DNA of 5,272 bases from Marivivens sp. GTDB lineage: Bacteria > Pseudomonadota > Alphaproteobacteria > Rhodobacterales > Rhodobacteraceae. The first letter of the stretch is position 1; each line of letters starts with the position of its first letter. The notes beneath the pieces were generated by a model. That model saw nothing but the letters and a program-made list of their open reading frames with translations, searched no databases and was not told where the DNA came from. Made by a program: the position numbers and the translations under genes. The DNA lies in assembly GCA_024642185.1 (NCBI GenBank), contig JAHEBR010000163.1:1-5272 (forward strand), in the 5' to 3' direction. Positions 1-5,272 of the stretch are shown here, one piece after another.

Positions 1-1
1 T

Positions 2-610
2 GTCCTGTCGATGTTTGTGGGCGCCATCGCCGCCATCGGCCAGACCAACATCAAGCGCCTGATGGCCTATTCCTCGATCGCCCACATGGGTTTCGCGCTT
101 ATGGGCCTTGCCGCGGGCAGCGCCTTCGGCGTGCAGGCCATGCTGATCTACATGGCGATCTATGTGACGATGAACATCGGCACCTTCGCCTTCATCCTCG
201 GGATGGAGAAAGACGGCGTTCCGGTCACCACCATCGCCTCGCTGAAGATGTATTCCAAGCGCGAGCCCCTGCGGGCGCTGGCCATGCTGGTCCTCCTCTT
301 CAGCCTCGCCGGTGTGCCGCCGATGGTGGGCTTTTTCGGCAAGTTCTATGTGCTGCGCGCCGCTTATGACGCGGGCCTCGCGTGGCTGGCCATTGCCGGT
401 GTGATCGCCTCGGTGATCGGCGCCTTCTACTATCTCCGCATCGTCTATTTCATGTATTTCGGTGAAGAGACCGAGGCGCTCGATGGCAAGATGAGCCCGA
501 TCCTCTGGGTCTCGCTCATGGCCTCGGCGGCGGTGATGGTGGTTGGCGTGGTCAACCTCTTCGGCATCGAGCCGCTGGCCGCGGCTGCGGCGGCGACGCT
601 TGTCAACTGA
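2..610 (+). CDS. nuoN: NADH-quinone oxidoreductase subunit N (NuoN), C-terminal part, 5' end outside window
   Basis: NuoN is one of the antiporter-like membrane subunits of respiratory complex I, which couple NADH oxidation and quinone reduction to proton pumping across the inner membrane. The reading frame is open from base 2 and ends in TGA at 608-610, giving 202 residues; the family is about 480 residues long, so over half is missing upstream. Visible hallmarks are the TNIKRLMAYSSIAHMG block (fragment residues 15-30), typical of the proton_antipo_M domain, and GFFGKFYVL (110-118), whose Lys (codon 341-343) matches the conserved lysine I recall as K395 of E. coli NuoN. Hydrophobic helices alternate with short loops, including a YYLRIVYFMYF segment and a last helix before an Ala-rich tail. 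NuoM and NuoL are related, but the SSIAHMG and FYYLRIVY signatures and the following birA favour NuoN. The tail overlaps the proposed birA start. Confidence 0.95.
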   Translation, partial: VLSMFVGAIAAIGQTNIKRLMAYSSIAHMGFALMGLAAGSAFGVQAMLIYMAIYVTMNIGTFAFILGMEKDGVPVTTIASLKMYSKREPLRALAMLVLLFSLAGVPPMVGFFGKFYVLRAAYDAGLAWLAIAGVIASVIGAFYYLRIVYFMYFGEETEALDGKMSPILWVSLMASAAVMVVGVVNLFGIEPLAAAAAATLVN

Positions 611-1361
611 GGCCACTCCGGGGCCGCATTGGCCCGCGGGCACTGCCTGCGTGATCCTTGACGAGGTTGACAGCACCATGGCCGAGGCAGCCCGGCGCGC
701 GCCGACCTTGCGCCGCCCCACATGGATCATGGCTCGCACGCAAACGGCGGGCCGTGGGCGCAGGGGGCGGTCGTGGATGGGATCGCCCGCCAATCTGGCC
801 GCGACACTGATCTACAAGCCCCACGCGACCCCCGCCGAAGCGGCGCTGCGCTCATTCCTTGCGGCCAACGCGCTTTTCGAGGCGCTGGCGATCTATGTGC
901 GCCGCGACAAGCTTTCGCTCAAATGGCCCAATGACGTTCTGCTGAATGGAGGTAAGGTCGCGGGCATCTTGCTGGAATCGAGCGGCACCGGCGCTTCGGT
1001 CGACTGGCTGTCGATCGGCATCGGCGTCAACCTCGCCGCCGTCCCGCCCGCCATCGAAGGCGCGGCCTTTCCGCCGGTTTCGCTTGTGGGCGAGGGGGGC
1101 GAGACGGTGACACCAGAGACTTTCCTCGGCGTCCTTGCCTCGAACTTCGCCACTCAGGAGGCTAAACTCGCCGCTATGGGTTTCGGTCGCATCCGGCAGG
1201 ACTGGCTGCGCCACGCGGCGCGGATCGGTGAGGAAATCACAGCCCGCACAGGGCGCGAAGAGATCACCGGCGTCTTCGACACTATCGACAGCGAGGGTAA
1301 CCTCGTGCTCATTACCGCCAAAGGCCCGCGCAGCATCGCGGCGGCGGATGTCTATTTCTAG
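600..1361 (+). CDS. birA: Biotin--[acetyl-CoA-carboxylase] ligase, class I (no DNA-binding domain)
   Basis: Cytoplasmic biotin protein ligase: it activates biotin with ATP to biotinyl-AMP and attaches it to the carrier lysine of carboxylases such as AccB of acetyl-CoA carboxylase. From the TTG at 600 the protein has 253 residues. Catalytic-domain motifs, in order: VDST (23-26), the biotinyl-AMP loop GRGRRGRSW (51-59), KWPND (108-112), GGKVAGILLE (117-126, with the biotin-contacting Lys) and GIGVN (140-144). A small C-terminal domain (about 205-253) fits the BPL_C fold. There is no N-terminal winged helix, so it is class I and should not repress transcription as E. coli BirA does. Start choice is uncertain. 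TTG 600 gives an N-terminus of usual length but lacks a clear Shine-Dalgarno; GTG 651 would begin right at the first strand; TTG 543 would add Arg/Ser-rich sequence inside nuoN. An 11-nt overlap with nuoN suggests coupled translation. Confidence 0.93.
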   Translation: MSTEATPGPHWPAGTACVILDEVDSTMAEAARRAPTLRRPTWIMARTQTAGRGRRGRSWMGSPANLAATLIYKPHATPAEAALRSFLAANALFEALAIYVRRDKLSLKWPNDVLLNGGKVAGILLESSGTGASVDWLSIGIGVNLAAVPPAIEGAAFPPVSLVGEGGETVTPETFLGVLASNFATQEAKLAAMGFGRIRQDWLRHAARIGEEITARTGREEITGVFDTIDSEGNLVLITAKGPRSIAAADVYF

Positions 1362-1368
1362 GAAGGGG
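1361..1368 (+). promoter_or_regulatory. Ribosome binding site of coaX
   Basis: The purine run GGAAGGGG lies 6 nt before the ATG at 1375 and begins on the last base of the birA stop codon. It fixes ATG 1375 as the coaX start, although the same frame stays open far upstream inside birA. Confidence 0.75.
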
Positions 1369-1374
1369 CAGCAT

Positions 1375-2148
1375 ATGCTTCTGGCGATCGACTGCGGCAA
1401 CACCAACACTGTCTTCTCGATCTGGGATGGCGAGGAATTTCTCGCCACATGGCGCACCTCGACCGAGTGGCAGCGCACGGCCGATCAGTATTTCGTCTGG
1501 CTCACCACGCTGATGAACGCCCGCAAGCTGGATCTGGCAATCGACGAGGTGATCATCTCGTCCACCGTGCCGCGCGTGGTGTTCAACCTGCGTGTCCTCT
1601 GCGACCGCTATTTCGACTGCCGCCCGGTCGTGGTGGGCAAGCCCGAGTGCCTCCTGCCTGTTCAGCCACGCGTCGATGCCGGAACGACTGTTGGCCCCGA
1701 CCGTCTGGTGAACACCGCCGGCGCCTTTGACAGGCACGGCGGCGATCTGATCGTTGTCGATTTCGGCACCGCCACCACTTTTGACGTGGTGGCCCATGAC
1801 GGCGCCTATGTGGGGGGTGTGATCGCGCCCGGCGTGAATCTCAGCCTCGAGGCGCTGCACCATGCCGCCGCCGCCTTGCCGCATGTCGATATCTCCAAGC
1901 CGCCGTCGGTGATCGGCACCAATACGGTGCACTGTATGCAATCGGGTGTTTATTGGGGTTACATCGGCCTCGTGCGTGAGCTATGTGCCCGGATCCGCGC
2001 CGAGTATGACCGGCCGATGAAGATCATCGGCACCGGCGGCCTTGCGCGGCTATTTGAGCAGGGCGAAGACCTGTTCGACTGGATCGAAGACGACCTGACG
2101 ATGCATGGCCTGACGGTCATCCACCGTTTCAACAAGGAAAACGGATGA
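1375..2148 (+). CDS. coaX: Type III pantothenate kinase (CoaX)
   Basis: It phosphorylates pantothenate (vitamin B5) to 4'-phosphopantothenate with ATP, the first step of coenzyme A synthesis, in the cytoplasm. Type III enzymes belong to the ASKHA fold, need a monovalent cation and are not feedback-inhibited by CoA. The protein has 257 residues, normal for the family. Visible motifs: the N-terminal phosphate loop DCGNTNT (6-12), GPDR (107-110) with the presumed catalytic Asp109, the second nucleotide-binding segment DFGTATT (129-135), GGVIAPG (147-153) and a C-terminal GTGG turn (219-222). The start follows a strong ribosome binding site and gives the canonical MLLAIDCGNT beginning. It lies 13 nt after birA and its TGA overlaps the rnj ATG (ATGA), so all three are probably co-translated. 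Both neighbours, birA and coaX, serve acyl-CoA and carboxylase metabolism. No coaA is visible here, but it could lie elsewhere. Confidence 0.96.
   Translation: MLLAIDCGNTNTVFSIWDGEEFLATWRTSTEWQRTADQYFVWLTTLMNARKLDLAIDEVIISSTVPRVVFNLRVLCDRYFDCRPVVVGKPECLLPVQPRVDAGTTVGPDRLVNTAGAFDRHGGDLIVVDFGTATTFDVVAHDGAYVGGVIAPGVNLSLEALHHAAAALPHVDISKPPSVIGTNTVHCMQSGVYWGYIGLVRELCARIRAEYDRPMKIIGTGGLARLFEQGEDLFDWIEDDLTMHGLTVIHRFNKENG
2134..2138 (+). promoter_or_regulatory. Ribosome binding site of rnj, inside coaX
   Basis: AAGGA lies 6 nt before the rnj ATG at 2145, within the last codons of coaX. With the ATGA stop-start overlap it supports translational coupling of rnj to coaX. Confidence 0.7.
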
Positions 2149-3812
2149 GCAAAGACCGCCTGATCTACCTCCCTCTGGGGGGCGCCGGCGAGATCGGCAT
2201 GAACGCCTATGTCTATGGCTATGGCAAACCGGGATCCGAGCGGCTGATCGTGGTCGATATCGGCGTGACCTTCCCGGATATGGATTCCTCGCCCGGAGTC
2301 GACCTCATCATGGCCGATATCAGCTGGCTTGAGGCGCGGCGCGATCAGATCGAGGCGATCTTCATCACCCATGCCCACGAAGACCATGTAGGCGCGGTCG
2401 GCCACCTCTGGGGCCATCTGCGCGCGCCGGTCTTTGCCCGCGCCTTCACCGCCACCATCGCGCGGCTCAAGATGGACGAGGGCGGGCAGGATGCCCGCAA
2501 GGTAACGACCGTTCAGCCTTGGCCCGAGATGACCGAAGCCGGGCCCTTCAAGGTGGGCTTCGTGCCCGTCAGCCACTCGATCCCCGAAAGCGCGGGCCTT
2601 GTGATCGACACGCCCGCGGGGCGGATCGTCCATAGCGGCGATTTCAAGGTCGATCATACGCCGGTGGTCGGCGAGCCCTTCAGCGATGCGCTTTGGACCG
2701 AAGTGGCCAAGCCCGGCGTGAAGGCTCTGGTCTGCGATTCGACCAATGTGTTCTCTCAGGCTCCGGGCCGCTCTGAGGCCGGGCTTTCCACCGAGATCGA
2801 AGCCTTCATGAAGGCGGCGACCGGGATGGTTGTGGCCACGACCTTTGCCTCCAACATCGCCCGCCTGCATACGTTGGCCTTTGCCGCGCGCAAGGCGGGG
2901 CGGCAGGTCTGCCTTCTGGGCCGCGCCATGCGGCGGATGGTCGAAGTGGCGACCGAGGTCGGCATCCTGAGCGATTTCCCCCCGACGATTTCGCCCGAAG
3001 ACGCGCTGAGCCTGCCGCGCCATGAGGTCATGCTTCTGGTCACCGGCAGTCAGGGCGAGCGCCGCGCGGCGAGCGCGCAACTCGCGCAGGGCAGCTATCT
3101 GGGGCTGAAGCTGAAAGAAGGGGATACCTTCCTTTTCTCGTCCAAAACCATCCCCGGAAATGAGCGCGGCGTCATTCGCATCATGAACCAGCTCTCCGAG
3201 CTGGGCGTCGAGATCCACGACGACGAGGGCGGGCGTTATCACGTCTCGGGCCATGCCAACCGGCCCGACCTTGTGAAGCTGCACGAACTGGTCAACCCGC
3301 AGGTCGTCATCCCGATGCACGGCGAACACCGCCACTTGCGCGAACATACGCGGCTGGCAGAAGCGAATGGCCGGACCGGCTTTCTCGCGGTCAACGGCAT
3401 GATGATCGACCTGACAGGCGACCGGCCCAAGGTGGCCGAATATATCGAGACGGGGCGGACCTATCTCGATGGCTCGGTGCAGATCGGCTCGATGGACGGG
3501 ATCGTGCGCGACCGGATCCGCATGGCGCTGAATGGTCATGTGATCGTCAACATCATCATCGACGAAAATGACGAGCCCTTGGGCGATCCGTGGTGCGAGA
3601 CGATGGGTCTGACGGAAACCGGGCGATCAAAGACGCCGCTGGTGGATATCCTCGAGGCCGACCTTGGCCAGTTTCTCATGCGCGCCGAGGACAAGACCCT
3701 GCGTGATGACGAGCGGCTTGAAAAAGAGCTGAAAAAGATCGTCCGGCAGGTGGCCTCGTCCGAGATCGGCAAGAAGCCGGAAGTGACGATCATCACCAGC
3801 CGGTTGGCCTAA
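2145..3812 (+). CDS. rnj: Ribonuclease J
   Basis: RNase J is a metallo-beta-lactamase/beta-CASP ribonuclease with 5'-to-3' exonuclease and endonuclease activity, acting in mRNA decay and rRNA 5'-end maturation; alphaproteobacteria often have it alongside RNase E. The 555-residue length is normal. Zinc-site residues are all present: HAHEDH (76-81), His144 in SHSIPES, Asp166 in HSGDFK, and His392 in PMHGEHRH. Beta-CASP motifs are CDSTN (198-202, motif A), HVSGHA (366-371, motif B) and the His392 region (motif C); GSQGE (301-305) is also typical. After about residue 450 comes the C-terminal domain found in RNase J. The intact metal site and beta-CASP motifs argue against a generic MBL hydrolase. 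The ATG overlaps the coaX stop and has a Shine-Dalgarno; the stop runs straight into an intrinsic terminator, so this is probably the last gene of the operon. Confidence 0.96.
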   Translation: MSKDRLIYLPLGGAGEIGMNAYVYGYGKPGSERLIVVDIGVTFPDMDSSPGVDLIMADISWLEARRDQIEAIFITHAHEDHVGAVGHLWGHLRAPVFARAFTATIARLKMDEGGQDARKVTTVQPWPEMTEAGPFKVGFVPVSHSIPESAGLVIDTPAGRIVHSGDFKVDHTPVVGEPFSDALWTEVAKPGVKALVCDSTNVFSQAPGRSEAGLSTEIEAFMKAATGMVVATTFASNIARLHTLAFAARKAGRQVCLLGRAMRRMVEVATEVGILSDFPPTISPEDALSLPRHEVMLLVTGSQGERRAASAQLAQGSYLGLKLKEGDTFLFSSKTIPGNERGVIRIMNQLSELGVEIHDDEGGRYHVSGHANRPDLVKLHELVNPQVVIPMHGEHRHLREHTRLAEANGRTGFLAVNGMMIDLTGDRPKVAEYIETGRTYLDGSVQIGSMDGIVRDRIRMALNGHVIVNIIIDENDEPLGDPWCETMGLTETGRSKTPLVDILEADLGQFLMRAEDKTLRDDERLEKELKKIVRQVASSEIGKKPEVTIITSRLA

Positions 3813-3815
3813 AAG

Positions 3816-3840
3816 AAAACCCGCCGGAAGGCGGGTTTTT
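3816..3840. terminator. Bidirectional rho-independent terminator between rnj and the helicase gene
   Basis: A perfect 6-bp G+C stem, CCCGCC (3820-3825) with GGCGGG (3830-3835), closes a GGAA loop and is extended by AAAA (3816-3819) pairing with TTTT (3836-3839). On the plus strand it is followed by TTTTTCGTTTT (3836-3846), on the minus strand by TTTTCTTTT (complement of 3819-3811). It therefore has terminator form in both directions and sits 3 nt after the rnj stop and 4 nt after the helicase stop. Its function is inferred from structure; efficiency cannot be judged from sequence. Confidence 0.9.
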
Positions 3841-3844
3841 CGTT

Positions 3845-5272
3845 TTAGCTGCGGCGCTCGTCAAAGCTGAGGCGGATGAAAGAGGGCGTATCCTCGCCCA
3901 TGCCGACGACGCGATTGTTGTCGCGCCGGTCCTGACGCGGCTCGCGCCGCTCTTGCGGTTTCGGTTCGCGCTTTTCCTGCTGTCTCGGCTCGCGCTTCGG
4001 CGCCTCTTCGCGGGGCGCTTCGGTCTTGGCCTGTTCCTTGGCGGGGGCCTCGGCAGGCTTGTCGCCCTTGCTGCGGCTGCGCGTACGGCTGCGCGAGGAT
4101 TTCGCCGCGGGCTTCGATTCGGGCTTGTCCTCGTCCGCGCCTTCGGCCGGAGCCGGCGCATTGCCGAGCGGGTTCTCGAGCCGGGGAACTTCTTTCTCGA
4201 TCAGCTTCTCGACCGCCTCGAAATACTTTGCATCGCGGGTCGAGCAGATCATCAGCGCCTTGCCCGAGCGGCCGGCGCGGCCGGTGCGGCCGATGCGGTG
4301 GACATAATCCTCGGCATGGCTCGGCACATCGAAGTTGAACACATGGCTCACCGCCGGAATATCGAGACCACGGGCGGCCACGTCGGAGGCGATCAGGAAG
4401 CGCACATCGCCATTGCGGAAGCCGTCGAGCGTGCGCGTCCGCTGGCTCTGGTCGAGATCGCCGTGGATCGGCTCGGCGTTATAGCCATATTTCTTGAGGC
4501 TTTTGGCGACGATATCCACATCAACCTTGCGGTTGCAGAAGATGATGGCGTTGGTGCAGGCCTCACCCTCGCCGTCGATCAGCGCCCGCAGAAGGGCGCG
4601 CTTTTCACGGTCGGCGTTTTCACGGCGCGAGGCGCGGAACATGACCACGCCTTGGGCGATATTCTCGCCGGTGGTGGCCGCACGGGCGACCTCGACACGG
4701 GCGGGGGCGTGCAGGAAGGTGTTGGTGATCCGCTCGATCTCGGGCGCCATGGTGGCCGAGAAAAAGAGGGTCTGGCGGGTAAAGGGCGTGAGGTTGAAGA
4801 TGCGCTCGATGTCGGGGATGAAGCCCATGTCGAGCATCCGGTCGGCCTCGTCGACGACCATGATCTGCACGCCGGTCAGCAAGAGCTTGCCGCGCTCGAA
4901 ATGATCGAGGAGGCGGCCGGGCGTGGCGATCAGCACATCAACGCCGCGGTCGATCAGGGCGTCCTGATCCTTGAAGCTGACGCCACCGATCAAAAGCGCC
5001 TTGGTCAGCTTGGTATGCTTGGCGTAAACGTCGAAGTTTTCGGCGACCTGCGCGGCCAGCTCGCGGGTGGGGCACAGCACAAGGCTGCGCGGCATCCGGG
5101 CGCGGGCGCGGCCACGGCCAAGCATCGTGATCATCGGCAGAACAAAACCGGCCGTCTTGCCGGTGCCGGTCTGGGCAATGCCCAACACGTCCTTGCCTTC
5201 AAGGGCGGGCGGGATCGCGCCGGCCTGGATCGGGGTGGGGGTTTCATAGCCGGCTTCGGCGATGGCTTTCAG
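3845..5272 (-). CDS. DEAD-box ATP-dependent RNA helicase, RhlE-like, N-terminus outside window
   Basis: ATP-dependent RNA unwinding or remodelling enzyme of superfamily 2, acting in ribosome assembly or RNA decay. The frame is open to the window edge, so 475 residues are seen and perhaps 10-20 are missing. Motifs (fragment numbering): Q-motif part PTPIQ (12-16), motif I AQTGTGKT (33-40), Ia PTRELA (68-73), Ib TPGR (117-120), II DEAD (141-144), III SAT (172-174), IV IIFCN (243-247), V ASDVAARGLDIP (295-306), VI HRIGRTGRAGR (325-335). All catalytic motifs are intact. VVDEADRMLDMGFIPDIERI and the GGVSF segment resemble RhlE, but alphaproteobacteria carry several paralogues, so no symbol is given. 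Residues from about 368 form a charged, Pro/Glu/Arg/Lys-rich, probably disordered tail ending in a less biased block (VGMGEDTPSFIRLSFDERRS). It converges with rnj and shares its terminator. The promoter is outside the window. Confidence 0.95.
   Translation of the reverse strand: MKAIAEAGYETPTPIQAGAIPPALEGKDVLGIAQTGTGKTAGFVLPMITMLGRGRARARMPRSLVLCPTRELAAQVAENFDVYAKHTKLTKALLIGGVSFKDQDALIDRGVDVLIATPGRLLDHFERGKLLLTGVQIMVVDEADRMLDMGFIPDIERIFNLTPFTRQTLFFSATMAPEIERITNTFLHAPARVEVARAATTGENIAQGVVMFRASRRENADREKRALLRALIDGEGEACTNAIIFCNRKVDVDIVAKSLKKYGYNAEPIHGDLDQSQRTRTLDGFRNGDVRFLIASDVAARGLDIPAVSHVFNFDVPSHAEDYVHRIGRTGRAGRSGKALMICSTRDAKYFEAVEKLIEKEVPRLENPLGNAPAPAEGADEDKPESKPAAKSSRSRTRSRSKGDKPAEAPAKEQAKTEAPREEAPKREPRQQEKREPKPQERREPRQDRRDNNRVVGMGEDTPSFIRLSFDERRS
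3926..3997 (-). repeat. Three tandem 24-bp coding repeats in the helicase tail
   Basis: On the minus strand the tail encodes three successive octapeptides, KREPRQQE, KREPKPQE and RREPRQDR (fragment residues 426-449). At DNA level the plus-strand core CGG(C/T)TCGCGC recurs at 3938, 3962 and 3986, exactly 24 bp apart. This looks like in-frame unit duplication within a disordered, basic region; the copy number may vary between strains (inference). Confidence 0.8.

Noticed and set aside
1135..1374. Upstream extension of the coaX frame into birA
   Set aside because: The extra 80 residues are Arg/Ser-rich out-of-frame birA sequence; ATG 1375 has a good ribosome site and yields the canonical MLLAIDCGNT N-terminus.
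852..1941. Minus-strand open frames of about 208 residues (852-1478 and 1312-1941)
   Set aside because: They are antisense to birA and coaX, whose motifs are complete; no plausible protein features or ribosome sites were seen.
2355..2385. Possible generic metallo-beta-lactamase hydrolase instead of RNase J
   Set aside because: The beta-CASP motifs, 555-residue length and C-terminal domain specify RNase J.
1959..3539. A 526-codon open frame on the minus strand opposite coaX and rnj
   Set aside because: It lies antisense to two well-supported genes, its translation is His/Asp/Arg/Gly-rich with no recognisable domain, and high G+C in third positions commonly opens such frames.
4264..4300. Repeated CGGCCG-type palindromic strings
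   Set aside because: They encode helicase motif VI (HRIGRTGRAGR); the repetition follows from Arg-Gly codons rather than a separate DNA element.
4494..4904. A 136-codon plus-strand open frame opposite the helicase
   Set aside because: It is a Ser/Arg/Met-rich shadow of the DEAD-box core with no domain signal.
5186..5188. GTG as the start of the helicase
   Set aside because: The frame stays open to the window edge and encodes conserved helicase sequence (KAIAEAG, PTPIQ) upstream, so the true start is outside the window.

Overview
The window reads as a high-G+C alphaproteobacterial chromosome segment, most likely from the family Rhodobacteraceae (Rhodobacter/Roseobacter type). This rests on protein flavour, on G+C-rich third codon positions, and on the order nuoN - birA - coaX - rnj, which I recall as typical of that family. 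No database search was possible, so the genus is not assigned.

The plus strand (about 2-3812) is one unbroken co-directional gene string. It opens with the last 202 residues of NuoN, a proton-pumping membrane subunit of respiratory complex I, so this is the end of the nuo operon. Next come a class I biotin protein ligase (birA, 600-1361, probable TTG start overlapping nuoN by 11 nt), type III pantothenate kinase (coaX, 1375-2148, 13 nt after birA) and ribonuclease J (rnj, 2145-3812, ATGA overlap with coaX). Spacing and overlaps suggest one mRNA with translational coupling. No promoter is visible inside the string, and the operon promoter must lie upstream of the window.

The minus strand (5272-3845) carries an RhlE-like DEAD-box RNA helicase whose extreme N-terminus lies outside the window. 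Its C-terminus is a charged, probably disordered tail with an Arg-Ser-rich stretch and three tandem 8-residue repeats. The helicase and rnj converge on one compact hairpin (3816-3840) that looks like a shared bidirectional intrinsic terminator; the flanking T-tracts run into both stop codons.

Functionally the window joins energy metabolism (complex I), cofactor supply (biotin attachment to carboxylases; first step of CoA synthesis) and RNA processing (RNase J, DEAD-box helicase). It is almost fully coding; no gap approaches 300 bases. I saw no tRNA, rRNA, CRISPR array, insertion sequence, attachment site or horizontal-transfer signature, and no convincing undescribed system. The points most worth a second look are the helicase tail and the shared terminator, then the birA start.
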